NCBI GenBank assembly: GCA_025769875.1 | Contig: JAGFNK010000029.1 | Coordinates: 1-64,000 of the forward strand | Source: Russula earlei | Lineage: Eukaryota > Basidiomycota > Agaricomycetes > Russulales > Russulaceae | Direction: 5' to 3' | DNA: 64,000 bases | Shown here: in pieces, positions 43,771-55,613 of the stretch | Layout: the number at the start of each line of letters is the position of its first letter | Position numbering within the stretch: position 1 is the stretch's first letter | The notes under the pieces: generated by a model | What the model was told of the DNA's origin: nothing | Database searches by the model: none | The model's input: only the letters and a program-made list of their open reading frames with translations | Program-made: the position numbers and the translations under genes

Positions 43771-44780
43771 AGTTTGCAGATTCTTTCATGATCACTTTTC
43801 CTAATTTATTCTATCTAGTGATGATTCAAAGGTCATGGTTCCTTCAAGGATGACAAAGACAGAGTGCAGCAGATAGAACTGATAGGATCAGATTGGAGTT
43901 ACCTTCCTTGGAACTCACAATGAGTACTCCTGTCATGCAAGTGACTCTGGTAAACCCTGAAGTTCACATTTTGCGTCAAGATTTTGTTGCCGAATGTAAC
44001 TTAATATATAAGTCGTGGAATATTTCCCAAGGGTCATACGTCGGTTCCCCTTGCCTGTTTGGCTTCTGGTCGTAGTCCGATAATTGGTACGGCGTGCGCT
44101 CGTAGTTCCATTGAGGCCGCCCCGATGAAGGCGGCTTCGATGAATGCGGCTCCTCTGTTTGGCCCTTCTTCCGTGATGAAAAGGAAGCCCCCCTTGTGTG
44201 CAGTACTGGATCCGGGCTTACTTCTGCGAGGTCAAGTCAACTTCCTTGGAAGAAAAAGAACTCGAAGTGGTGGGCGTACCTAAAGGAAGCGCGAAGGATG
44301 GAGCGATGCCAACGGCGAGGCAGAACATGACAAAAGCGGAGGACGTGCGCATTGTCACTTATATGAGTGGGATCGTGGAGTTTTGGATGTCAGTCGTCCA
44401 AGTCTGAACAAGACGGTGGTGTATAAAATGTAGAATGATTGTCGGTAACCAGCACCGGCGAGTATGGAGTGGATGGGAGCACCAGCTGGAGAGAATTGTA
44501 ACCGCAGCCATTGGGTTTATACTATCGTCAGTTCCCCCTTCCTCTGTCCGCATCCGCGAATTCCGGATCAGGCTGGGCTGGGTTATCATCCTCGCATCAT
44601 GATTAAGATGGAAAGATGATGCCGATGCATCAACATCACCAGGCTTGGAAAGCTTTAAAGCAGCGAGCTCGTGGAATCATCTGATGAAGGTCGAGTGATC
44701 CACCTCAGCCGCTGATAAGTAAGCGAAACCTGTTCATTGGTTGTCAAAGTAGTGGGACTCGTCTACTAGTAGGCACTCTT
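43771..44780. other. Region without recognisable gene
   Basis: 43771-44040 is AT-rich; 44040-44640 is more GC- and CpG-rich than its surroundings and may be little-methylated unique DNA. Short frames (up to ~75 residues) have no known motifs. Confidence 0.4.
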
Positions 44781-45332
44781 CGAACCCTCATACCAGAAGT
44801 TGCATTCCTCAGAGACTTTGACCTTCTCACCAGAACAGCAACTGGTGGTTTCAGGCTGCCAGGGGCATGTGCAGAGGAGCATGAAAGTGCAACACAGCAT
44901 GTCCCCAGGATCATTTTTGATCCCCCAAAATTTTCCACTCCCCTCAGGGGAAAATACATTTTCTCTTGCTCCTTTTCAGCCTTGTTCAATCCAGATCAAA
45001 ATCAAAAATGTCCAAAAAGCAAGAACATTCCTTTGATCCCATACTGGCTCCACAACTCCAAATGCACAACTCAATCACATGCACACACCAAAATCAGAAC
45101 AAGTGCATCAGCCACATAGAGAGGCAATGCATTATTTCCATTGAAGTCTGAAGTTCTTTCACTATACATTTTCATTTCTATCTTACTTCCATTCCCAACT
45201 CCAAAAGCTCCTAAAAACATTCTCCTATTTTATTCCTTAAGTAACCTACTTGTAAAAAAACATATAAAGTAGCCTCTTATTGCATGCAAATGTATCAGTG
45301 TGGTGTTCTCTGTTCTCAAAACTCCCTTGCAT
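44781..45332. other. Repeat-like sequence left of Gypsy-H
   Basis: 44880-45010, with CCCCTCAGGGGAAAAT and GCCTTGTTCAATCCAGATCA, resembles the reverse of 29340-29450, so it is probably a dispersed repeat. The rest shows nothing. Confidence 0.4.
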
Positions 45333-45933
45333 TGTTATGGCATCACGGCCATTGGAGTGTTAGCTCAGAGATCAGTGGGGCCAAGTCCATGTGACTTGGT
45401 TAAAAGGTGCAGTGGGGCCAGCTCAAAGAGACCAGATCAAGGGTTTAGCATCTCAAGGCTGAGTCAGACAATGACTCAGTCCATAGACAGGGTTGATCAC
45501 CTGGTTCCACAGAAGAGGAGGATGATGATAGAGAAGCAGAGGAGGAAGGGGAACATGAAGGTTCCTTGTGATGAGCTCAGGTCAAACAGAGTATAAGCCA
45601 GCACAACACAAGTTGTGTTTGAGAGACAGTTTACAGGGCAAAAAGGGATGTGACAAGAAATGGTACAAAGCTAAGCTTGGGGCATTCCCCAGCTTCTACA
45701 GGCACTTAAATACTGTATGTAGTGAGGCTGTACAGTACTATATGCAGAACAATAGATAAAAGGTGAGCCAATAGCAAAAGGAGATCAACGACAAGGTGAA
45801 ACACAAGGAGGTAAAGTGACAGCTGTCAATCACAATCAAGGGATGAAACAGTAACCAAAGGGACGAGGGTGACAGAAGAGAACAATAACAGAAACAGGTT
45901 AGTGACGAACCAATAAGGGGATAAGTCATGACA
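45333..45933 (-). repeat. LTR family H, 3' LTR of Gypsy-H
   Basis: 601 bp, TGTTATGGCATC..GTCATGACA. On the minus strand a polypurine tract GCATGAGGGGGGCATGA ends right at its border. The first 130 bp match 61848-61978. Confidence 0.85.
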
Positions 45934-46265
45934 TCATGCCCCCCTCATGCTTAGTTCTCCAAACTAATTGGTCTCCGGGCCTGATTCACAGAGCTCATCA
46001 CCTTTGACTTCTAACCACATGCTTTGAGACCCTGTTGCTCTAGGGCAGAAACCTCTGTAACTCCAGTGGGTCCTCCTGAGGATACAGTCTGTCTGTCTGC
46101 TACAGTTGGTGTGAGGTTTGTTACAGTCCTTGTTCTGGTGACCCCTGGTGTTACAGTGTTTGCAGAGGTGTTGTCACTTCTGGAGTTGATGACACTGCAC
46201 CTTGGTCATGCATGCAGGGGTAAGGGGGGTGTTGGGGGTGCTAGTGTCATCCAAGAACATTTGTG
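45934..46265 (-). other. 3' untranslated part of Gypsy-H
   Basis: Between polypurine tract and Copia-G; no coding signal. It rejoins 50480-50488 and then 51381 once Copia-G and LTR-C are removed. Confidence 0.6.
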
Positions 46266-46270
46266 GAAAG

Positions 46271-46515
46271 TGTTGGACGTGCAGCCACTAAGTGCCGTGC
46301 GAATGGACAACCCAAACTGTAAGTGTAAATAATTCGAATTTAGTTATTGTTCGTTTTCCCTCAGTCTTTTATACACAAGACTGAGGTCAGTACAACATTC
46401 CTTTATAGCTCTCTTTATAGCTAATACTGTACATAGCTCTCGTTCTATAGGTTAGATAACTAACCAATACGATCTTTAATACACAAGACTGAGCTCTCAT
46501 TCTATAGCTCCAACT
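46271..46515 (+). repeat. 5' LTR of Copia-G
   Basis: 245 bp, TGTTGGACGTGCAGCC..AGCTCCAACT (final A changed to T). Contains two copies of an ATACACAAGACTGAG motif. Confidence 0.9.
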
Positions 46516-46584
46516 GATTATGAGACCTGGTCGTCCCTGACATCATGAACTCCCACCAGCTTCCAAATCACATAACGAAACGCC

Positions 46585-47560
46585 ATGAGCGCCCCCACAG
46601 CAACCGCAAATGTCGCGCCCTTGAGTGGCAGCCACGCTCCCACCATAGGAGCCGCAGGAAAAACTGACATGGGTGGCCAACATGGTTACGACGGACCACT
46701 CTTCGAAGGTGGCACAGTTGCATACATGCAATGGAAAGCTAATATAGAGGCACTGTTCAAAACAAACGGCCTGATGGAAATCATAAGAGGGACATACTCA
46801 AAACCAGACCCCAGCAATGACCTGAGCAGCTTCGCCGACTGGGAGCAGAAAGATTGCGAAGCACACACCCACATTTTACTGACGTTAAATGGGCACTGCT
46901 CTCGACACTGCCCTAGGCACTGCTGGAGCTAAACATACTGGGTCATGTTCTCCAAAACTGAACCCATGGCTCCTCAAATAATCCGACAGTTGCACGCTGC
47001 CCAAGCCCTCGAAAAATTTGGATACCCCATTGACAAGAAAACCCTCATATGGATGCTAATTCTCGCGCTACCAGAAACCATGGCCAAACTCAAGGCCACT
47101 CTTCACTCAACGCTGCCCAGCCTGCTTACAGCCGAGCATGTCACAGACCGCATCCTCCATGAGGAGCGTCGGATCCGACCGACCGGTGACATGGTTACAA
47201 CTCACATTGCAAAGGTGACCCAAATGAGAAAGAGCCGGGAAACGCAAAGCAAGAAAGGCACAACATCAGAAGTGCACTCACTGCAGACGCAGGGGGCACA
47301 ATACACATGAATGCTAGAAATTTCACGGAAAACTGCAGGACAAAGCAACAGCGGCAGTAGCAGCAATGACTGGCACAGGCGCGCACAACGCAGTGATGCC
47401 CACGCCCGCTGGGCCTGGCACAAGTGCGCACAGTGCAGCGACACCCACGCCTGCAGACCAGCCACCAGCCAGCACCACCATTGCATACGTCCCCACATCC
47501 GACAACAGCACTTCATTACTTCAGGCAATCAGAGATGAGCCAATCCATGTGTCCATGACT
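46585..47560 (+). pseudogene. Copia-G Gag
   Basis: 46585-46932 starts MSAPTATANVAPLSG and includes the copia Gag pattern FEGGTVAYMQWKANIEALFK and ADWEQKDCEAHTHILLTLNG; 46945-47310 continues with KFGYPIDKKTLIWMLILALP and LLTAEHVTDRILHEERRI. A stop/frame change separates the two near 46932. A knuckle remnant (CRRRGHNTHECW-like) may lie near 47280-47320 across a frame change. Confidence 0.75.
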
Positions 47561-48187
47561 TGAGAGCAACTCCAAGCTGCCGATCTCAGAAATGGCTGGC
47601 TCCTCGACTCTGGAGCCTCAAGAATCATGACTCCCCACTCAAATTGGTTCACACATCTCACCCCGCTCACATCGCCCATTCAAGTCGCCTTAGGCGACGA
47701 TAGTGCAATAACCGCCACCGGAACTGGACAAGTGCTAGTCCGGATGTGTGCACGTGGCATGTGGAGTACTGCGATACTCCGTGACATCCTGCACGTACCA
47801 GACCTCAATGGAAACCTCTTATCGGTCTCCCACCTTGCTCAACATGGGGCGGAAGTGCACTTCCAGGGGCAGACTTGCGGGATATACAATAAAGCAAACA
47901 AATTGACTTGTGAGGGAACATTACATGACAACTTATACATTATGGCCATTGAAATGCCAACATTTGAGTCGGCACGCACAGCAATGCCACACCAACCTCT
48001 CGCGGAAGGCGGCCACAAAACCAAAGCCACGCTTACCATGCGCACGACGATCTTCCAGGCCTCCTCGGACACATGCTCCGAACAGGTTGTGACCCAGACA
48101 GATGATAAACCACAGGAATGCAGCCAGCAGGCTGAAGCACAAATCGGAAGTGCCCCAGCACCTCCAACCACACACCGCACGTGTTAA
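47561..48187 (+). pseudogene. Copia-G protease
   Basis: NGWLLDSGASRIMTPHSNWF (47591-47650) is the retropepsin active site, followed by VALGDDSAITATGTGQVLVR and ILRDILHVPDLNGNLLSVSH, the standard copia protease end. The frame then runs into unrelated Thr/Gln-rich sequence with no integrase. Confidence 0.85.
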
Positions 48188-49310
48188 GCCCAAAGCCAGC
48201 CAATGCTTGAAGACCTCCTGTATGAATGGAGGGGGCAAACACACTGGGCAGGCATTGCAAACATCCCTAGCAGAAAAGGAAATTAAGCACCAGACCACCA
48301 ACCTGGATATGCCACAACTCACCGACGTCGCCGAATGTGTGACCTGGACACCTCTTGATAGGGTCCAGGCAGCGCATGCAGACGCAAGCCTACCCATGCG
48401 CACTTTGGACGACTTGACGTCCGAAGAGGCCAGGAGTGGGACAACTCCCGACCCCTCTCGGCCACATGTCCTTGGAACGCGCGCATCCATGCACACCCTG
48501 GAGAAGACACTCGCCCAGCCGACCCAATGGTCGCTAATGTGTGCGTTCCCAGGCCACGCAAAGCACACGCAACAGGCAGCCAAGCCTGCCCATTGCCCCA
48601 CCCCTAGCACCATCACACCCCACACTGTCATATCCAATGAAGGGGGCCCCATGTCGCGCATCAAACGCGTAATCCTCGAATATGATGGAACAGCCGATAG
48701 AGCCAAAAATTGGGAAATGGTAATCAATTTGAGGGGGTGATGGAACCGGTGGACAAGGCGGAACAGCTGCCACATGCAAAACTGCAAGGCGTCAGAGCAC
48801 ATGAGCTCTTGCCCGCTCAGCCTGAAACAGGTGGGCAATGCGGAGCAGGCACCGCACACTGAAACACAAGGTGGCGGAGCAGAAAATGCTCCGCCTGTCC
48901 AGTCTGAAACAAAATCAGCACAACCAACAGTCCACAAAGTGGAAAACTCACCTGCACAATCTGCCACAGGACAACCAAAGCGCACCACACACGTGCTCAC
49001 ACCCGACCAAGGCGACGAGGAGGAGGAATGGAATGAAGGAGAAGTGGAAAAGGCATCACATGCCGAACTGCAAGACACACAGCTGCAACACGATAACAAT
49101 GCACCTGAGGACCAAGCTTCCTCACAACCTGAAATGCGCCCAAAATGCGCCACTTGCACACCTGTCCACAACAACGATGCTCGCCATTCCCCCATCCCAC
49201 ATGAGCACCAAATGAAACATACCAAGCAGGGAAACGCAGCACATAAAAATGTAGCCATTAACCCCAAGTCCTATGCTGAGGCAACAACCCGTGCAGATTC
49301 TGCTGAATAG
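48188..49310 (+). pseudogene. Copia-G integrase-RT linker, expanded
   Basis: Polar, Thr/Gln/His-rich frames, ending KSYAEATTRADSAE, the typical peptide just before copia RT (SYxEAxxxxDAxxW). No integrase DDE or zinc motif was found. A TGA near 48740 and frame changes interrupt. A long minus-strand frame over the same DNA (47933-49267) is antisense. Confidence 0.65.
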
Positions 49311-50229
49311 GCAAAGGTGTGCAACAAAGAGAAATGTGTGTCCGAAAACATGGGCATTCTCGAAAGCGTGCCATGCCTGCAGAACAGAGACGCAGTGGGG
49401 AAGCAAAGAGACCTTCCTAATAAAGAGGGGGTCAAACCACAAAAACCAAAAATGCAAGGCCCGTGTCATCACGCAGGGACTCACCCAAGTCAAGGACAAT
49501 GACCCCGACGAAATCGTGCTGCCAGAATACAGGCACTCCCTTGCACCCTGGCCCTCGCCACAGAATGAAGCCTAGAAGTTCATCAGATGGACAACAAGTC
49601 CACCTGCCTAAACTGGAGAACTGACGGACGAGACCTTCTTGAAAGTGTGCCCAGGGAATAACCACCAATGCATGCACGACCTGCGCGACCCAGTATGCCC
49701 GAAGTACAAGTGACCACCGCCCGACCTTCCAGCACGACTCCAGCATCCAGCCGATCTTGGTCAGACACTGTCGACCCCGATTGGACCAGCAAAGCCCATT
49801 CTGGACATCATCTTCATGTTGACAGGCAGAGCCATAAACTGGAGCCAAAAGAAGCAAACCCCGGTTTCACTCTTGAGCACTGAGGCGGAGCTCACCATGG
49901 GCACACGTGCTGCCAAGGAAGCCACCAGGCTGAGGCAACCACTCAATGGATTGGGCCAAGAGACCCATCTCCTCACAATCCCTCATGTTGACAACCAGCC
50001 GACCATCACCATTACCAGGAACTCCGAGTTCCACGACTGCACCAGAACACACCAAGGTGTGACACCATTATCTTGCAGCAGAATGTTGACTTGCAGGGGA
50101 CCAATCTCGCCTACACTCCATCAGAAGAGCCAGTAGCCGATGTATTGAAAAAGGGTCCCAGCTGTGAGAAGCACAAAGGTCTCATGATGGAAATGGGAGA
50201 GAACACGTGCCACTCGGGCTGAGGGGGCG
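49311..50229 (+). pseudogene. Copia-G RT and RNase H remnants
   Basis: KARVITQGLTQVKDNDPDE (49456-49512) corresponds to the start of copia RT; the YVDD region is missing. RNase H remnant at 49815-50050: INWSQKKQTPVSLLSTEAEL and HVDNQPTITITRNSEFHDCT. A C-terminal piece EEPVADVLKKGPSCEKHKGL and a purine-rich GCTGAGGGGGCG precede the 3' LTR. Confidence 0.8.
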
Positions 50230-50474
50230 TGTTTGACGTGCAGCTGCTAAGTGCCATGCGAATGGACAACCCAAACCATAAGTGTAAATAATTCAAATTT
50301 AGTTATCGTTCGTTTTCCCTCAGTCTTTTATACACAAGACTGAGGTCAGTACAACATTCCTTTATAGCTCTCTTTATAGCTAATACTGTACATAGCTCTC
50401 GTTCTATAGGTTAGATAACTAACCAATACAGTCTTTTATACACAAGACTGAGCTCTCGCTCTATAGCTCCAACA
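50230..50474 (+). repeat. 3' LTR of Copia-G
   Basis: 245 bp, TGTTTGACGTGCAGC..TAGCTCCAACA. Confidence 0.95.
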
Positions 50475-50493
50475 GAAAGTGAGAGGGGGCCCC

Positions 50494-51375
50494 TGTTACA
50501 CCATTTTCCTTTTACGTTTACCTCTCACCTTTTGCTATGGACTGCTTGCTTTCATATGTCCCTTTGCTTACTAGTCTTGTGATCTTTTACGTCTTGTGAT
50601 CCCTTCTGTGTTATCATGTGATCCATACACGTCCAGGTAACACTAGATTGCTGTTACTTTCCCTTTGTTTGGTTCTCTTTCCATTTATATTCACTTCTTA
50701 GTTTCAACTGTGCAATGCTGTGCACCTACTGTGCAGCACAGTTACTTGGTTCTGACTCATTCGTGGCCTCATCCCTATGACTCTTACTTATTATGACTCC
50801 TACTATACTAGTAGCACAGTCAAAGCGCAGCTATTGCTGCGCTTCTCCTGTATATATAAGCTCAGTACTTTGTGACCAAAGCCCTAAGCTTGGTCTCTTG
50901 TAGAATCCAACCTACTCTTGTCCAACATATTCTCCTGCAACCCACTTCACTCTCACAAACTTAAACCACAACCACCTCTCCATTTCATCAACTCTCAACA
51001 CACCATCCACCATCTACTCTTCACCTTTCCCTTCCTTCCCTAAGAGTCTCTCTTCACTCCCTTGAGAAGAGCTCTCCTCCTTTAAGACCTACCTTCCTCT
51101 ACTCTCTTTGCATTGTTCAAGGTCCCCGATGGACTTGAACGCATATAGCTAGTGGAACCAGCCCTAGTCTATCCCATTACAAACTTACCCTAGCTTCTCA
51201 ACGGACCAAGTCGTACTAGGAAGGGTCTATTGGCCATAACCTGTTTAGCATAAAACACTTCGACTGCTGCAGGGATCCTTACTCATTATACACGGGAACC
51301 AGCCTGTTTCTTGAACACTTCTCTATCATCGACTTGTTTTCCGCTTGTGAACTGACACGGCTAGTTACCGTGACA
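50494..51375 (+). repeat. Solo LTR family C, copy 3
   Basis: 882 bp, TGTTACACCATTTTCC..TACCGTGACA, duplication GCCCC at 50489-50493 and 51376-51380, inserted 14 bp from Copia-G. TATATATAAG at about 50850 supports this orientation. Confidence 0.97.
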
Positions 51376-51380
51376 GCCCC

Positions 51381-52431
51381 CATAGGGGCATCATTTTGGG
51401 ACTGGTCAACAGTTTGAGGGAGGTACTCAAGTGGGGGGGTCAAAGAGAGAGGAGGATGAGTGGGTAATGGGGGGGAGGAGGAAGTGGTCAATTCTTCAAT
51501 CTTGTCATAGCTCCCTGCCAGTGAGTAGAAAGGTCCTGTGCTGCAAGAGAGACCCCCATCGGTCATCATATTGTCAAGTTGATGACAAACCCAAACAGAG
51601 GTGTTATTGGCTCGAAGGCAGCTGCAGATGGTGGCGTTTTCTTTGGTGTGAGACTGAATTTTGTGGAGTTGATCAGCAAGCTGCCCTTGGAGGACACTTA
51701 GGGCCCCTTGGATAGAAGCACACTTGCCCTCTAGAACTTTTAACTGAAACAAACTAACACGGAGGTGGTAGACGTTGGCAAGAGCACCAGGGTCATGGAG
51801 GTTTTCGAGGGCCTGAGTGACATTGAAATGGAAGGGGTGGTCCTCAATAAAGAGGTGGAGGTCAGAGGCGGTAGCAGAGGGGTGGGGGGCAGAGATGATG
51901 GGTTGGGCGATGAGCTTTTCTCCGTAGGCAGGTTCTCCTTGACCCATAGTTCCTAGAAGCATGGGTTCATCATTCCATAAAGCGATGCAGTAAGTAAGGT
52001 AATAGACGTCATTGCCCATTAACATTAATGTAAAAGGGGGGAACATGCATATATTGTTCATAAACAAACCAGGGGGGGCCAGGGTGAGTGGGATCCACTT
52101 CAGTCAGGGTAGGTGAGGGGGTTCCTTCACGGATGGCCAGTGGGTTAAGGGTAGCCGAGAGGTCTTGTAATTCAGCCTCATTGGGGACAACGAAGGTATG
52201 CTGGTCAATGATATGCTGTACCTCTTTGGGTGAGAGGGGTTCTTGTTTGATGGTGGGGGAGGGAGTGAGAACTGGTAAAGGGGATGAAGCAGGAGCAGAA
52301 GACAACATAGGAGTATTGTAAGTGGAGGTAGTGTGTTCGTGATGCCAAGCTGACCACTCAGAAGGAGTGGGGGTATTTAAGGGAACTGACCATATGATAT
52401 GATTCCATATTAAATCTGTAAGTACTGCTCT
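51381..52431 (-). pseudogene. Gypsy-H C-terminal tail ORFs
   Basis: Two overlapping minus-strand frames after the chromodomain: 52308-52009 (LSPKEVQHIIDQHTFVVPNE) and 52067-51381 (WNDEPMLLGTMGQGEPAYGE, then helical LKVLEGKCASIQGALSVLQG and ADQLHKIQSHTKENATI). They form a long non-enzymatic extension with a probable coiled coil, comparable in place to the tail of Gypsy-J but without its zinc knuckle. Unknown function. Confidence 0.55.
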
Positions 52432-53301
52432 TCATATAGATAAATGAAATTCTGAGAAATGGGGGTCCATCATAAGTAATTGAAAACCATGGAAATCACC
52501 AGGGGAAAGAATCCCAGAGAAGAGTTGTTCCCTGGTGGTTAGATCAAAAATGGTGTGTCTGCAGGTGGGAATAGAGGGGTCATTGACAGAGTAGGACGGG
52601 GGGTTATGTGAATTGATTTGGGGAAGTAAGGTACATTGTTGTATCGTAAGTCCTTGGAATTGACATTCCAAGCCATCCAGACTTTTGTCTGAGTGAGGGG
52701 ATTCTGTAGGGTCAGAGTTAGTGGTAGACATGATTTGGAGTTTTGTGGGTTGTTGCAGGTGGAAGGTGGTGATGGCATCTTGGGCATTTTTAAGGTTTGA
52801 GAGGGGCTCCCAAGTGTCTTCAGCTGTGGAGTACCCCTTCCACTGGACCCTATATTGGAGTTGGTTTCTATGGGTATGTTGAGCAGGTGATTTTCTCGAC
52901 TTTGTATTCTCCTGAGAGAAGGTCAGGTGGAGGTTCCACAAAGTTCAGTCTGTGTTTTGTGGTTTCAGTGACTGGGGAGAGGAGGGAGGCATGAAACACA
53001 TTATGAATGCTCCATTGGGGGGGAAGTTGGAGTTGGTAGACAACGTGAGAGATCTTCTTGGTGATAACAAAAGGGCCAAACCATTTACGATGGAATTTCT
53101 GAAACTGATGGGGAGTTTTTAGGTTAGTCCCTTCCAACCAAACCTTTTGTCCTTCTTCAAACCCCTTGAACTTAGTTTCTCTTATCCAACTGTTTTGTGC
53201 CTTTTTCATTGCTTCCTGAGCTAACTCTCACATGTCTTTCAGAGCCTGGAGTCATTCCTGAATTCCTGGGAATTTGGATCTTAGTTGGGTACCAAGTCCT
53301 T
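52432..53301 (-). pseudogene. Gypsy-H integrase C-terminus and chromodomain
   Basis: 53209-52868: GFEEGQKVWLEGTNLKT, FHRKWFGPFVITKKISHVVY and WSIHNVFHASLLSPVTE, the GPF/Y module. Then the chromodomain LQYRVQWKGYSTAEDTWEPL and NLKNAQDAITTFH (52855-52745), and a Ser/Pro-rich end at 52432. A frame change lies near 52900. Confidence 0.9.
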
Positions 53302-53306
53302 GTGGG

Positions 53307-55106
53307 TGTCAAGACACGTACTGCTGATCACTAAAGACTCAGGAGCAGGTGGGCCAGGGTTGGAACAGATGGTACATGGAGTAGATGGTGTGTTGAACAG
53401 GAGGACGAGCCAAACGACAAGGAGGTACCAAGGGGTACTGGTAGATGTTGCAAGAGACAGAGGTGAAGGGTAGAGGCCAGTGTGGTGAGGGGCGTTAGAC
53501 AAGGTGGTCATTGAAGAGTACCTTGAGGACAAGGGAAGACTTTAAACTGAGCAGTCACAGGGGAGTACCCAGGAGGATGAGAGTATCACAAATGGACCAT
53601 CTGACAACTGCCATGCTACATTGGGGCTTATATACTGTGTACATGGTTGATTACAAAGAATAGGAACTATTCTAGACTCCTTGGTACCATCCAATAGGAC
53701 TACAGAGGCATAAACTTGCTTGTGTCAGGTTTCAGGCTTACTGAGTGCATTACTGATCATTGTGGAGCGATGACATGCTTATGACGTCACTGTGGAGTGC
53801 TTAGTGAGCCGATGACTGTCACTGTGGAGTTGCTCAGTCAGCCATGATGTCATTGGAGCCTAGATGACATCATACAAGTTATGCAACAGTTTGTAGGAGT
53901 TTATGCCACTGTTTTGGGTTCTTGGTGGCTGAGTGGCCATGTGGCTGCCACGCGATGTTTACCCGATTAGGAAATGGGTGCCTGGTCGTGTTATAGTGCC
54001 TTTGCAATAGCAATATCTTGTCTCACAGGAGGGATAGCCCAGAAAATGGAAGTGTGTTGGTGATGCAAAGTGAGAGGTGTCAGGACTCACTGTTGAACTA
54101 TCCAGTTCAAGAGCGAGGGGTAAGCTCGAAGACAAGTTGATAGACATCCAAGACAGCATGGGCAAGAAGTAGAGTCCAAAGCAGTAACAAATACCAGAGA
54201 GGTATAGTTACTGGAAGAGTCGAGCAGGTATGCAGGGAAGAGGCCAGAATGGTCACTAGGGGATGGTCCTTAAAGGAGTATCCCAGGGATAGAGAGTGCC
54301 GTAAACAAATGGACAGTCTGAGGACTGTCCACTACTTTATTGAGTGCTTATATACTACAAGAGAACTGCTAAATAGGGAACAAGTCATAACCTTGTTATC
54401 AAGCACAATAGAGTGATGAGTAAGAAGCCGGAGTACGCTTACTGAGCATGCTCAGTCATGCTCAGTAAGCTGCTGAGTAAGAAGGCTTCTCTTGATGAGT
54501 AAGAGCTTTCACTGTCCACGTGTTCACTGCTTTAGTGCATGTGCGAGGACCTGATTCATTTTCTGTTAGTTAGTTTAGGGCTGGTCATTTGAGGACTTGT
54601 AGTTTGGTTTAGGGAATAGTGTTATCTTATAAGGCCCTTATATAGTTTTATTAGGGTCCTTAGAATCGACCCTAATACTTCTATTAAGGTCCTTAGTATT
54701 GCCTTATAGTTTGTTCTATAGGTTATTAGAGTTGGTCTAATAATGTGTTGTAGGGTCTTTGATACTAGGTTAGTGTCTATTGTAGAGCACCTAGAGTCGT
54801 CCCTAAAGGGTCCTTAGGAAGGCCCTAATACTGTCCTTTATTGCTAGAAGGGTTGCCATTAAGTGGGGCTTGCTGTATGTCAATTGTGCCGAGAATTGCT
54901 TGCGCAACAATGCGCGTGCAATATTGTGGACACCTCTACTCACCCCTTTTGCTCATGTGAACAGGGTGACACCATAGAGGCTGGGTTTCCTCTCATAAGG
55001 AAGGGTCCTTCAAGGGCCCTCTCCAGAGAATGGTTCATGACAAGAGGGATCTCTCTTGAGTAAAGTAGAACAATATATGGCCAGGACCTGGCCTTGGTTC
55101 GTAACA
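53307..55106 (-). repeat. Solo LTR family F, copy 1, with nested LTR-A
   Basis: TGTCAAGACACG..GGTTCGTAACA, duplication GTGGG at 53302-53306 and 55107-55111. LTR-A copy 5 splits it; net length is 830 bp. Inserted in the Gypsy-H integrase. Confidence 0.95.
54078..55042 (-). repeat. LTR family A, copy 5
   Basis: 965 bp, TGTCAGGACTC..GGTTCATGACA, duplication AGAGG at 54073-54077 and 55043-55047, nested in LTR-F copy 1. Confidence 0.97.
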
Positions 55107-55111
55107 GTGGG

Positions 55112-55608
55112 TTGAAGCCAATGAGTAGTTCGTAGGGGGTTTGTTTGGTAGTCATGGATTTGTGAGCATTGAAGTGGTACTGAGCTATGGGGAGCCAGTG
55201 TACCCATTCTCCTTGTTTCTCTCCAGTGTAGATGTGGAGATACATTTCTAGGGTTTGATTGGTTCTTTCAGATTGTCCATCGGTTTGGGGGTGATAAGCA
55301 GTACTTAAATTTTGGTTGATCCCCAGAACTCAAAAGACTTCTTTGAATAAGTCAGAGGTAAAGCGGGAGTTGCAGTCAGAAATGATTTTGGAGGGGACCC
55401 TGGTCCAGGTGAAGGCGTGTTGTAAGAATAATTTGGCCATTTCCAGGGTTTCCATGTTCTTACAGCAAGGTATGAATATTGCCACTTTGGTGGAGTTGTG
55501 ATTGGTGATAGTCATGATGGCGTTGTTCCCTTCCAATAAAGGGAGATTGACGATCCAATCAATGGCTATGGTTCAAAATGGTTTCTGAAATTCAGGGGGA
55601 ATCAGGTG
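55112..55608 (-). pseudogene. Gypsy-H integrase core
   Basis: EGNNAIMTITNHNSTKVAIF (about 55530), FTWTRVPSKIISDCNSRFTS (catalytic Asp, 55390), then QTLEMYLHIYTGEKQGEWVH and PIAQYHFNAHKSMTTKQTPY (55240-55150). The segment with the catalytic Glu (STAYHPQTDGQSE-like) reads across a frame change near 55320. Cut on both sides by LTR-F copies. Confidence 0.8.
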
Positions 55609-55613
55609 AATTG

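Larger units (their letters stand above)
46271..50474 (+). mobile_element. Copia-G, full-length but internally deleted copia element
   Basis: 4204 bp, bounded by 245-bp LTRs and the duplication GAAAG (46266-46270 and 50475-50479). It has Gag, protease, a long linker and remnants of RT and RNase H, but no integrase core. LTRs differ at about a dozen positions. Inserted in the 3' region of Gypsy-H. Confidence 0.95.

Noticed and set aside
44040..44640. A CpG-rich short host gene
   Set aside because: Frames are short, in different phases and without motifs or convincing splice sites.
45345..45480. A tRNA-like A box (TTAGCTCAG) in LTR-H
   Set aside because: No matching B box at the right distance and no cloverleaf could be drawn.
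47933..49267. 444-residue minus-strand open frame, the longest in the window
   Set aside because: Antisense to the Copia-G protease and linker, Cys/Ser/Val-rich without motifs; the plus strand has recognisable copia sequence.
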